A stretch of DNA of 64,000 nt. Origin: Bradyrhizobium sp. CCBAU 051011. Its GTDB lineage: Bacteria; Pseudomonadota; Alphaproteobacteria; Rhizobiales; Xanthobacteraceae. Shown here piece by piece: positions 17,066 to 24,773 of the stretch (positions are counted from its first letter, which is position 1; the number at the start of each line of letters is the position of its first letter). The translations under genes were made by a program, and so were the position numbers. The notes beneath the pieces were generated by a model that saw nothing but the letters and a program-made list of their open reading frames with translations, was not told where the DNA came from and did not search any database. The DNA is taken from contig NZ_CP022222.1 in assembly GCF_009930815.1 (NCBI RefSeq), positions 4,444,501 through 4,508,500 of the forward strand, given 5' to 3'.

Positions 17066-17536
17066 GTGATTGCCCCCAAGGGCCCCACGCTGAGCGTAGT
17101 GCATCATCCCAAGACCGATACAAAGACCGATACCCCGACGGCCACCCCGCAAGTGCTGCAGCCGAGCGGCTGGCCGATGCCGAAAGGCTACGCCAACGGC
17201 ATGGCCGCCGATGGCCGGCTTGTGGTGACCGGCGGCGTGATCGGCTGGGATACCCAAGGGCATCTGTCACAGGACTTCGTCGCGCAGGTGCGCCAGATGC
17301 TTTCCAACATTGCCGAAATTCTTGCCGAGGGCGGCGCCAGGCCGGAGCACCTGGTGCGCCTGACGTGGTATGTCGTCGACATCGAGGAATATCTCGCCAG
17401 CCTGAAGGAGCTCGGCCGCGTCTATCGCGACGTCTTCGGCACGCATTATCCGGCCATGGCGCTGGTGCAGGTGGTGCGCCTGGTCGAGAAGGAGGCCCGC
17501 GTCGAGATCGAGGCGACGGCGGTGGTGCCGCGCTGA
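17066..17536 (+). CDS. Rid (YjgF/YER057c/UK114) family protein lacking the catalytic Arg
   Basis: A 156-residue Rid-fold protein. The start is probably GTG 17066, with TGGAGA just upstream; a reading from 17027 would overlap the ligase. A ~35-residue variable leader precedes the Rid domain (from about SGWPMPKGYANGM). Classical RidA has an Arg in the sequence PARS that binds the imine/enamine acid. Here the aligned stretch is YPAMALVQVVRL, so Met131 replaces it, as in the Rid subgroups not known to hydrolyse imines. It is probably co-transcribed with the ligase. The anthraniloyl-CoA reductase product is itself an enamine, so this gene is a candidate for its deamination, or the protein may have lost that chemistry. 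Confidence 0.82.
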   Translation: MIAPKGPTLSVVHHPKTDTKTDTPTATPQVLQPSGWPMPKGYANGMAADGRLVVTGGVIGWDTQGHLSQDFVAQVRQMLSNIAEILAEGGARPEHLVRLTWYVVDIEEYLASLKELGRVYRDVFGTHYPAMALVQVVRLVEKEARVEIEATAVVPR

Positions 17537-17552
17537 ACCCCCTTGTCGGGGT
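17537..17552. terminator. Possible terminator hairpin between convergent genes
   Basis: ACCCC (17537-17541) and GGGGT (17548-17552) form a short GC stem in the 22-base gap between the Rid gene and the convergent kynA gene. A TCGTCTT tail follows rather than a clean T run, so this is only a candidate. Confidence 0.3.
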
Positions 17553-17558
17553 GTCGTC

Positions 17559-18398
17559 TTAAAGCTCTGTTCTCAGCTTCCAGAGTTCCGGAAAAAGTTC
17601 GACCTCGAGCATCTTGCGCAAGTAGGAGACGCCCGACGTGCCGCCGGTCCCGCGCTTCAGGCCGATAATACGCTCGACCGTCGTGACGTGGTTGAAGCGC
17701 CAGCGGCGGAAATAATCTTCGAAATCGACCAGCTTTTCCGCAAGCTCGTAGAGCATCCAGTGTTTCGCCGGCGACGCATAGACGGTCTTCCAGGCCGCTA
17801 AAACCTCGTCGTTCGGTGTGCGCTTGACGCGCCAGTCGGTTCGGCGTGCGTCTTCGCCGATGTCAAAACCATTGCGCGCCAATAGCAGCAGCGCCTCGTC
17901 ATAGAGGCCCGGCTCGGCGAGAATTTCCTCGAGCTTGGCCGTGATGTCGGCGCGGTGGGCGTGCGGGCCCAGCAGCGCCAGATTGCGATTGCCGGCGAGG
18001 AACTCGATCGCGCGGTACTGGTATGACTGGAAACCCGAGGATTGCCCGAGCTGATCGCGAAACTCCGAATATTCGCTGGGGGTCATCGTCCGCAACACGT
18101 CCCAGGCGGTATTGAGCTGCTCGAAGATCCGGGCGATGCGTGACAGCATCTTGAAGGCGGGCTGCAACTGGTCGTGGCGGATCGCCTTGATGGCGGAACG
18201 GATTTCGTGGATGGCCAGCTTCATCCAGAGTTCGGAAGTCTGGTGCTGGATGATGAACAGCAGCTCGTCATGCGCGTCCGAAAGCGGCTCTTGCGCGTCG
18301 AGGACGCGTTCCAGATGCAGATAATCGCTGTAGGACATCCGCCCTTCGAACGACATCTGGGCTCCCTCACGCGGGGGGTCGTCGGGCTTGCCGGTCAT
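17559..18398 (-). CDS. kynA: Tryptophan 2,3-dioxygenase
   Basis: A 279-residue haem enzyme that opens the indole ring of L-tryptophan to N-formylkynurenine. Family landmarks are present: HQTSELWMK with distal His52, [14 protein letters not shown], the proximal haem ligand His237 in [16 protein letters not shown], and the substrate loop [11 protein letters not shown] near the C-terminus. The start codon overlaps the stop of kynU (ATGA at 18398-18395), so the two are translationally coupled, with kynU first. This is the entry step of the kynurenine pathway. In this locus it leads to anthranilate, because no kynurenine 3-monooxygenase is recognised nearby. Confidence 0.96.
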   Translation of the reverse strand: MTGKPDDPPREGAQMSFEGRMSYSDYLHLERVLDAQEPLSDAHDELLFIIQHQTSELWMKLAIHEIRSAIKAIRHDQLQPAFKMLSRIARIFEQLNTAWDVLRTMTPSEYSEFRDQLGQSSGFQSYQYRAIEFLAGNRNLALLGPHAHRADITAKLEEILAEPGLYDEALLLLARNGFDIGEDARRTDWRVKRTPNDEVLAAWKTVYASPAKHWMLYELAEKLVDFEDYFRRWRFNHVTTVERIIGLKRGTGGTSGVSYLRKMLEVELFPELWKLRTEL

Positions 18399-19588
18399 GT
18401 TACGAGCGCCTTCTTGCGGTATTCCGCGGTATCCCAGCGGCGATTGGTCAGGACGTCGGCGATGATGTCGACTGCCGCGCGAACCTCGGCTTCTCCGATG
18501 TAGAGCGGCGTAAGGCCGAAGCGCATCATGTCAGGCGCGCGGAAGTCGCCGATCACGTCGCGCGCGATCAATGCCTGCATGATCGCGTAGCCCTCCGGGT
18601 GACGAAACGAAACCTGGCTGCCGCGCCGCTTTCCGTCCCGCGGCGAAGCCAGCGTCAGTTCGGGACAACGTGCTTCGACTTCGCGGATGAACAGGTCGGC
18701 GAGCGCGATCGATGCATGGCGCACGTCGGTCATGCTGACGCCGTCCCAGACGTCGAGGGCGGCGTCGAGCGCGGCCATCGCAATGATCGGGGGCGTACCG
18801 ACCCGCATTCGCTCAATGCCCGGGCCGGCCCGATAGTCGAGGTCAAAGGCAAAGGGCGCATGATGACCCATCCAGCCGGAAAGCGCCGGGCGCGCCGTAT
18901 CGGCGTGCTTCGGCGCGACATAGATGAAGGCCGGCGCACCGGGACCGGCATTGAGATATTTGTAGGTGCAGCCAACGGCGAAATCGGCTTCGGCATTTTC
19001 CAACTCGACCGGAAGCGCGCCCGCGGAATGCGCCAAATCCCAGACCGTCAGCGCGCCGGCGGCATGCGCCTTGCGTGTCAGCGCGCGCATGTCGTGCAGC
19101 CGGCCGGTGCGATAGTCGACCTCGGTCAGCATCAGCACCGCGATGGTCTCGTCGATGGCGGCTTCGACGTCTTCGGGGGCAACGACCTTCAACTCGTAGC
19201 CACGGTCGAGCGATTCAAGCAGGCCGCTGGCGATGTAAAGATCGGAAGGAAAATTGCCGGTATCCGACAGGATCACGCGCCGCGACGGATTGAGCTCAAG
19301 CGCCGAGGCCAGCGCCTGGTAGACTTTGATGGACAGCGTATCGCCCACCACCACCGTGCCGTCGGCAGCGCCGATCAACCGGCCGATGCGGTCGCCGATA
19401 CGCCGCGGCTGCGTCATCCACCCGGCGACGTTCCAGCCCTTGATGAGGTGCTTGCCCCATTCCTCCGATATCATGCGACCGACGCGATCGGCGGCTGCAA
19501 CGGGCAGGGGACCGAGCGAATTGCCGTCCAGATAGATCACACCGTCGGGGATGGCGAACCGGGATTTTGTTCGCGTGAAATCGGTCAT
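18395..19588 (-). CDS. kynU: Kynureninase
   Basis: A 397-residue PLP-dependent fold-type I hydrolase that cleaves kynurenine to anthranilate and alanine. It has [11 protein letters not shown] (19-29), [11 protein letters not shown] (183-193, the PLP-binding Asp) and the Schiff-base Lys210 in [24 protein letters not shown] and RVGTPPIIA follow as in known kynureninases. The start at 19588 has AGGGA a few bases upstream; a longer frame to 19864 runs through the promoter region and is rejected. It is the first gene of the kynU-kynA operon, with a candidate operator 51 bases upstream. It joins the tryptophan branch to the anthranilate-CoA branch. Confidence 0.96.
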   Translation of the reverse strand: MTDFTRTKSRFAIPDGVIYLDGNSLGPLPVAAADRVGRMISEEWGKHLIKGWNVAGWMTQPRRIGDRIGRLIGAADGTVVVGDTLSIKVYQALASALELNPSRRVILSDTGNFPSDLYIASGLLESLDRGYELKVVAPEDVEAAIDETIAVLMLTEVDYRTGRLHDMRALTRKAHAAGALTVWDLAHSAGALPVELENAEADFAVGCTYKYLNAGPGAPAFIYVAPKHADTARPALSGWMGHHAPFAFDLDYRAGPGIERMRVGTPPIIAMAALDAALDVWDGVSMTDVRHASIALADLFIREVEARCPELTLASPRDGKRRGSQVSFRHPEGYAIMQALIARDVIGDFRAPDMMRFGLTPLYIGEAEVRAAVDIIADVLTNRRWDTAEYRKKALVT

Positions 19589-19639
19589 GTCATTCCCTGT
19601 TCCGCGCCCCCTGGAATTATTCGCGCTGACATCGATTAT

Positions 19640-19653
19640 TTCAAGCTTAAAAT
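19640..19653. promoter_or_regulatory. Putative operator between kynU and the formamidase gene
   Basis: TTCAAGCTTAAAAT matches 12 of 14 positions of the consensus and is preceded by ATTA, as at 5448 and 12948. It lies 51 bases from the kynU start and 93 bases from the divergent hydrolase start, so it could control both directions. Confidence 0.5.
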
Positions 19654-19746
19654 TTATGGCGGGAGGCGCGCTTCCCGGTATAGACTGGTTGCGCGCGTAT
19701 ATCGATCCCGGCCCGACCCACAAGTTCGAATGGAAACAGAACCCGC

Positions 19747-20577
19747 GTGATTTTTCATCAGATTTCCGACTGGAGCGACGCCTACGCGAATGCTCCGAAC
19801 ATTCCAGGCGGCGACCGCTGGCCGGCCGCGTGGGTGCAGCCCGCGCAGGCCTATCGCGACACACTACAAAGCCGCGGCCGCGCGACGCTCGATATCAGCT
19901 ATGGCGAGGGCGCACGAAACCGCTTCGATCTCTTTAGGCCCGAAGGCCGGCCCAAGGGTCTGGTCATCTTCGTCCATGGCGGATTCTGGAAGGCGCTCGA
20001 CAAGAGCTTTTGGTCGCATCTCGCGCGTGGATCGGTTGATAGCGGCTACGCGGTGGCGATGCCTTCCTACACGCTGTGCCCGGCTGTGCGCATCTCCGAG
20101 ATCACGCGCGAAATTGCCGCTTCCGTCGAGTGCGCCGCCGCAATGATCGAAGGCCGGCTTCTTCTGGCCGGCCATTCCGCCGGCGGGCACCTGGTGACGC
20201 GCATGATTTCGGCGACGTCGGCGCTCCCGGGCGATATCAAGGTGCGCATCAGCCACACCGTCTCGATCTCCGGCCTTCATGATCTTCGTCCGCTGATGAA
20301 GGCCGCCATGAATACGGAGCTGCGGATCGATGAGGCCGAGGCGCGCGCGGAAAGCCCCGCATTGCTGGAGCCGATGCAGGATGCGCGCGTGACGTGCTGG
20401 GTGGGCAGCGCCGAGCGCCCGGAATTCGTCCGCCAGAACGCGCTCCTCGCCAACATCTGGACCGGGCTCGGAGCGAAAACCCGCGTGATCGAAGAGCCGG
20501 GCCGGCATCATTTCGATGTCATCGACGGGCTCGCCGATCCCGATCACCAACTCACCAGGACCTTGTTGTCGCCGTAG
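19747..20577 (+). CDS. Alpha/beta-hydrolase, probable N-formylkynurenine formamidase (AFMID type)
   Basis: A 276-residue esterase-like hydrolase read from a GTG start. It has the oxyanion motif HGGFW (residues ~76-80), the nucleophile elbow GHSAGGH, a late Asp and the HHFDVIDG histidine, so the catalytic triad is complete. HGGFW/HGGYW is typical of kynurenine formamidases of the animal/yeast alpha-beta type. Many bacteria instead use the metal-dependent KynB, which is not seen here. It diverges from kynU-kynA with an operator-like site in the gap, so removal of the formyl group from N-formylkynurenine is the natural role. The context is strong; the family is broad, so another ester or amide substrate is possible. 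Confidence 0.8.
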   Translation: MIFHQISDWSDAYANAPNIPGGDRWPAAWVQPAQAYRDTLQSRGRATLDISYGEGARNRFDLFRPEGRPKGLVIFVHGGFWKALDKSFWSHLARGSVDSGYAVAMPSYTLCPAVRISEITREIAASVECAAAMIEGRLLLAGHSAGGHLVTRMISATSALPGDIKVRISHTVSISGLHDLRPLMKAAMNTELRIDEAEARAESPALLEPMQDARVTCWVGSAERPEFVRQNALLANIWTGLGAKTRVIEEPGRHHFDVIDGLADPDHQLTRTLLSP

Positions 20578-20628
20578 CCTGCTGAGTTTCCGAAACGAAC
20601 GGCGGCTGCGGTAGTTCTGATCTGCCGA

Positions 20629-22149
20629 TCATGCTGCCTGAAACGTCCGTACGGCTTGTTGCGCGCCGACCTCGAACAGTTTTTCCAGCGCGTCGGTAAC
20701 GGCGCTGCGCATGCGAGGATCGGCGCCCAGCGTGCCAAAGATCTGTTCCACTTCCAGCAATGCGGGAGCAAGCAGGTCCGCGACCGGACCCGCGCTCTCG
20801 GCGATGGCCTTTAGCTTCGCGGCAAGCGGATCGCGTACGTCGATCGCGCGGCCCTGTTCGTCGGTCCCGGTGACGTAACGCATCCAGCCTGCGACTGCGA
20901 GCGCGTGGGTATCGATCGGCAGTCCCATCCGCAGGCGGTCCTGCATCGTGGCGAGCAGCCGTTGCGGCAGTTTCTGCGATCCATCCATCGCGATCTGCCA
21001 GGTGCGATGGTGCAGAGCCGGATTGGAAAAACGCTTCAGCAGCGAAGCGCTGTAGGCCGCAAGGTCGGTCCCCTCGGGCATCGCCAGCGTCGGCGCCGCG
21101 TCCTGCATCACCCGCAAGGCAAACGCGGCAAAGCGCTCGTCGGTCATGGTGGCCGCGATGGTCTCAAAGCCCGCGAGATAGCCGAGATAGGCGAGCGCCG
21201 AGTGGCTGGCGTTGAGCAGCCGCAGTTTCATGTGCTCGAACGGCGTGACGTCGGGAACCAGTTGCACGCCTGCGGCCGCGAAGTCCGGCCGTCCGCCCGG
21301 AAAGTGGTCTTCGACGATCCACTGCGTGAACGGCTCGGTGACGACAGGCCATGCATCGGTCATCCCGAGCGCGGAGGAAACCGCAGCGCGATCGGCTTCC
21401 GTCGTCTCCGGCACGATCCGGTCCACCATGGTCGAAGGGAAGGCGACCTCGGTTTCAATCCATTTGGCGAGATTGCGCGATCGCAAGGCGGCGAACTGCG
21501 TCACGATGCGCCCGACGGTATGGCCGTTGGCGGAGAGATTGTCGCAGGACAGAACTGTAAAGGGAGCTGCGCCGGCGATCCGCCGGCGCGCCAGCGCGAC
21601 TACCAGGAATCCGACGGCCGAGCGCGGCGTGCCCGGATTCTGCAAGTCGTGAACGATGTCGGGATGATGCTCGTCCAGATCGCCGGTCTGCGGCGTATGG
21701 CAGTAGCCCTTCTCGGTGACCGTCAGCGAAACGATGCGCGTCGCCGGGTTGGCCATGAGCGCGATCAACTGCCCAGGTTTCTCGGGCGCGACTTCGCTGG
21801 CGAGCACCGAGCCGATGATCCGGTGATCGGTGCCTGCGCCGGAACGAACAGCGAGTGTGTAGAGGCAGTCCTGCGGGGCGAGGGCATCGCGTGTCGTGGG
21901 GCTGCGCAGGCTCGCCCCAACGATTCCCCAATCCATCGCGCCACCGGCCAAGAGGTCGTCGATCACCACCGCCTGGTGCGCCCGGTGAAACGCGCCAATT
22001 CCGAGATGGACAATGCCCGGCGAGATCAGAGAGCGGTCATAGGCCGGCTGCCGGATCTGGCCGGGAAGCCGGCGAAGGTTGGCATTGCAGAGGCGAAAAT
22101 CGCCGTCTTTCGAGCCAGATGGCGGGATTTTTGGCGTTTCGCTTGACAT
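20629..22149 (-). CDS. uxuB: Mannitol dehydrogenase family protein, probable fructuronate reductase
   Basis: A 506-residue polyol-type long-chain dehydrogenase. IVHLGIGAFHRAHQAV (about residues 45-60) binds NAD, SCDNLSANG lies mid-protein, and the catalytic segment KLRLLNASHSALAYLG carries the conserved Lys and the N-x-x-H pattern. The family includes mannitol 2-dehydrogenase, fructuronate reductase and tagaturonate reductase. Mannonate dehydratase and an idonate-type dehydrogenase in the divergent operon favour fructuronate/mannonate interconversion in hexuronate catabolism. The start is the ATG at 22149, with the operator palindrome just upstream. The choice among family substrates is inferred. 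Confidence 0.78.
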   Translation of the reverse strand: MSSETPKIPPSGSKDGDFRLCNANLRRLPGQIRQPAYDRSLISPGIVHLGIGAFHRAHQAVVIDDLLAGGAMDWGIVGASLRSPTTRDALAPQDCLYTLAVRSGAGTDHRIIGSVLASEVAPEKPGQLIALMANPATRIVSLTVTEKGYCHTPQTGDLDEHHPDIVHDLQNPGTPRSAVGFLVVALARRRIAGAAPFTVLSCDNLSANGHTVGRIVTQFAALRSRNLAKWIETEVAFPSTMVDRIVPETTEADRAAVSSALGMTDAWPVVTEPFTQWIVEDHFPGGRPDFAAAGVQLVPDVTPFEHMKLRLLNASHSALAYLGYLAGFETIAATMTDERFAAFALRVMQDAAPTLAMPEGTDLAAYSASLLKRFSNPALHHRTWQIAMDGSQKLPQRLLATMQDRLRMGLPIDTHALAVAGWMRYVTGTDEQGRAIDVRDPLAAKLKAIAESAGPVADLLAPALLEVEQIFGTLGADPRMRSAVTDALEKLFEVGAQQAVRTFQAA

Positions 22150-22173
22150 AGGGGATTCAATCTATCAATCTTT

Positions 22174-22198
22174 GGTCAATTGGTAAGGCCAATTGTCC
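22174..22198. promoter_or_regulatory. Perfect inverted-repeat operator candidate for the GntR regulator
   Basis: CAATTGGTAAGGCCAATTG (22177-22195) is a perfect 7-base inverted repeat with a 5-base spacer. The symmetry extends to GG and CC at the outer ends (22174, 22198) with one mismatch each side. It sits 25 bases from the uxuB-type gene start and 73 bases from the GTG of the regulator, consistent with FadR-type GntR binding. Confidence 0.65.
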
Positions 22199-22270
22199 AG
22201 ATGTATTGGCCTTGGCCCGATCAAAGCAAGAAGAATCGATTCACTCAGGGGATCGTCAAGGGAGCCGAGC

Positions 22271-23005
22271 GTGCCGCTCGAAGCCGTGGAAGCGCGACGC
22301 CTTTATCGCCAGGTTGCCGATCAGCTTCGCGCCTTGATCGACAGCGGCGAATACCGCGTGGGCAGCCGTCTCCCCACCGAACGCGATCTTGCCGAACAAT
22401 TGAAAGTGTCGCGGCCGACGGTGCGCGAAGCGTTGATCGCGCTCGAAGTCGAGGGCCGGGTGCGGATTCGCGTCGGCTCCGGAATTTATGTCAGCGAACC
22501 GGCGACGCTGGCGCCGCCCTTGCCGGCGGCGGCCGAGATCGAAGGCCCGTTCGAGCTGCTGCGTGCCCGCGAATTCCTCGAAGGCGCTATTGCCGAGCAG
22601 GCGGCGCGGGTGGCTACGCCAGAAGATATATCGCGCATCGACGCATCGCTCGAAGCAATGGCCACCGTGCAGCATCCCGGCGAAGCCTCGATGATTCACG
22701 ACCGCGCGTTTCATGTCGCGGTCGCGGGCTGTCTCGACAATGCCGTGCTGGTCCGCGTGGTCGGCGAATTGTTCGACCAGCGGCTCAATCCCTACTTCGC
22801 CAAGCTCGCGCACTATTTCGAAAACCCGGCATCCTGGAATGCCGCGCTGGCCGAGCACCGCGCGATCCGCGATGCCATTGTTGCCCGTGATCCGGATGCG
22901 GCGCGCGTGGCGATGCGCGAGCATCTGGCGCGTTCGCAAGAGCGCTTCGCGCAAAATTTCGGAGCTGAAGCATCAGCCGCTTCCCGCGTACGCGCGAGCG
23001 GCTGA
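22271..23005 (+). CDS. GntR-family regulator, FadR/FCD subfamily
   Basis: A 244-residue regulator. A winged helix (RLYRQVADQLRALIDSGEYR, then LPTERDLAEQLKVSRPTVREAL and GRVRIRVGSGIYV) is followed by an all-helical FCD ligand domain, with conserved Arg/His metal-site residues (HDRAFHVAVAG and AALAEHRAI). A GTG at 22271 with GGAG six bases upstream fixes the start; a longer reading would run into the operator region. It diverges from uxuB and precedes the TRAP genes. FCD regulators bind sugar acids such as fructuronate or mannonate. I infer that it represses the hexuronate genes on both sides through the palindrome at 22174. Confidence 0.88.
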   Translation: MPLEAVEARRLYRQVADQLRALIDSGEYRVGSRLPTERDLAEQLKVSRPTVREALIALEVEGRVRIRVGSGIYVSEPATLAPPLPAAAEIEGPFELLRAREFLEGAIAEQAARVATPEDISRIDASLEAMATVQHPGEASMIHDRAFHVAVAGCLDNAVLVRVVGELFDQRLNPYFAKLAHYFENPASWNAALAEHRAIRDAIVARDPDAARVAMREHLARSQERFAQNFGAEASAASRVRASG

Positions 23006-23086
23006 ACTATACGGATTCGAACGGTTCGGCGAAGTGCCGAGCCGGTTGAGTAACAAAAGCAAATTGTAGCAACGGAGGAAATTCAC

Positions 23087-24064
23087 GTGTTGAAGAAATT
23101 GACGATTGTATCAGCTGCGTCCGCTGCAGCGCTGTTGGCCGCGACCACTTCGGGCATGGCGCAGACCAAGCTCAAATGGGCTCACGTCTACGAAACTTCC
23201 GAGCCGTTCCACACCGCTTCCGTCTGGGCCGCAGGTGAAATCGGCAAGCGCACCAACGGGCGCTACCAGATCGACGTCTATCCGGCTTCGCAGCTCGGCA
23301 AGGAAACCGACATCAACCAGGGGCTCTCGCTCGGCTCGGTCGACATGATCATCTCGGGCTCGAGCTTCGCGGCGAAGAGCTTTCCGCCGATTGGCGTGAC
23401 CTATTATCCCTACACCTTCCGCGATGCCGATCATCTGCTGGCCTACACCAAGAGCGACGTCTTCAAGGAGCTGGCCAAGGGCTATGAGGACAAGACCGGC
23501 CATCGCATCCTGGCGGTGACCTATTACGGCGTGCGCCAGACCTCGTCGAACAAGCCGATCAAGGCCTGTGCCGACATGAAGGGCCTCAAGATGCGCGTGC
23601 CCGACGTGCCGGCCTATCTGGCGATGCCGCGCGCCTGCGGCGCCAACACCGCGCCGATCGCGTTTGCCGAAGTCTATCTCGCCCTGCAGAACGGCACCGT
23701 GGAAGCCCAGGAAAACCCGCTCACCACGATTGAAGCCAAGAAGTTCTACGAAGTGCAGAAGCACATCGTGCTGACCGGCCACATCGTCGATCACCTCAAC
23801 ACCGTCATCGCCAGTGGCCTCTGGAAGAAGCTCTCGGAACAAGACCGCAAGATCTTCACTGACGTCGCCCAGGAGGCGGCCGCGAAAGCAACCGCGGAGA
23901 TCAAGACCAACGAAGCCAAGCTGGTCGATTTCTTCAAGCAGAAGGGCCTGACGGTGACCGAGGTCAACAAGGACGAGTTCCGCGACACCGTGCTCAAGAC
24001 CGTGAGCTTCGAGAGCTTCGACTACCGCAAGGCCGACTGGGAGCGCATCCAGGCGGTGAAGTGA
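23087..24064 (+). CDS. dctP: TRAP transporter solute-binding protein (DctP family)
   Basis: A 325-residue periplasmic protein with a signal peptide (residues 1-25, ending SGMA before Q). The GTG start has GGAGGA seven bases upstream. The DctP pattern is present: LKWAHVYETSEPFHTASVWA near the start, a mid-protein DMKGLKMRVPD carrying the conserved carboxylate-binding Arg, and EVYLALQNGTVEAQENPL. It delivers an organic acid to the DctQM permease encoded next. The flanking uxuB, idnD and uxuA genes point to an aldonate or hexuronate such as glucuronate, mannonate or idonate. The ligand itself cannot be read from sequence. Confidence 0.9.
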   Translation: MLKKLTIVSAASAAALLAATTSGMAQTKLKWAHVYETSEPFHTASVWAAGEIGKRTNGRYQIDVYPASQLGKETDINQGLSLGSVDMIISGSSFAAKSFPPIGVTYYPYTFRDADHLLAYTKSDVFKELAKGYEDKTGHRILAVTYYGVRQTSSNKPIKACADMKGLKMRVPDVPAYLAMPRACGANTAPIAFAEVYLALQNGTVEAQENPLTTIEAKKFYEVQKHIVLTGHIVDHLNTVIASGLWKKLSEQDRKIFTDVAQEAAAKATAEIKTNEAKLVDFFKQKGLTVTEVNKDEFRDTVLKTVSFESFDYRKADWERIQAVK

Positions 24065-24073
24065 CGACGAAGT

Positions 24074-24154
24074 CGTCATTCCGGGCGACGCCTTAGCGTC
24101 GACCCGGAATCTCGAGATTCCGGGTTCGGCTCTCCGAGCCGCCCCGGAATGACG
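24074..24154. repeat. Palindromic intergenic repeat (CGTCATTCCGGG type)
   Basis: CGTCATTCCGGG (24074-24085) pairs with CCCCGGAATGACG (24142-24154), with internal smaller hairpins (CGACGCCTTAGCGTCG; CGGCTCTCCGAGCCG). It lies inside the TRAP operon between dctP and dctQ. There it may lower expression of the permease relative to the binding protein. Confidence 0.75.
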
Positions 24155-24190
24155 TGAGCAATCACGCGACCCTACTTGGGGAATAAATGC

Positions 24191-24769
24191 ATGTCGACGG
24201 TTGAAGTGCACAAGCAAATCACGGCGGACGAGATCGCCCACACCTTCGAGGACGAAGTCCCCAAGGGCGCCGATCTCAGCGGATATGCGCCCGAGGACTG
24301 GCTGGCGCTGGTGATCTTCTGGATCATGGCGCTATCGGTCTTCCTGCAGTTCTTCACCCGCTATGTCCTCAACGACAGCTATGCCTGGACCGAGGAGATA
24401 GCGACCTACTGCCTGATCGGCGTGGTCTTCATCGGCTCTTCCATGTGCGTGCGGCTGTCGCGGCACATCCAGGTTGATCTCCTGTTCCGCTATCTGCCGC
24501 ATACTGCGGGGCGCGCGCTTTCGACCGTCATCGATGTAATCCGGATCGCGTTCTTCGGCTACGCGATCAAGCTGGTCTGGCAATTCACAGAGATCATCGG
24601 CGACGAGCGGATGACCACGATCAAATTCCAAAAAGGTTTTGTCTATTACGCCGTGGTGCTCGGCTTCGTGCTGATGTTCGTGCGCTCGATCCAGATCGCG
24701 GTCGAGAACTGGCGACGGGGCTATTCGATTCTGGAGCGCCCCGGCGCATTCGACGGAACGGAAGGGTAG
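24191..24769 (+). CDS. dctQ: TRAP transporter small permease (DctQ family)
   Basis: A 192-residue inner-membrane protein with a ~35-residue hydrophilic N-terminus and four membrane segments (about residues 37-56, 70-90, 108-128 and 148-166). FFTRYVLNDSYAWTEEIATY is the DctQ signature. An ATG at 24191 with GGGGA upstream is preferred over the TTG five codons earlier. It forms the small subunit of the Na+-coupled TRAP transporter with DctM, whose gene starts four bases after this stop codon. Confidence 0.9.
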   Translation: MSTVEVHKQITADEIAHTFEDEVPKGADLSGYAPEDWLALVIFWIMALSVFLQFFTRYVLNDSYAWTEEIATYCLIGVVFIGSSMCVRLSRHIQVDLLFRYLPHTAGRALSTVIDVIRIAFFGYAIKLVWQFTEIIGDERMTTIKFQKGFVYYAVVLGFVLMFVRSIQIAVENWRRGYSILERPGAFDGTEG

Positions 24770-24773
24770 GGCG

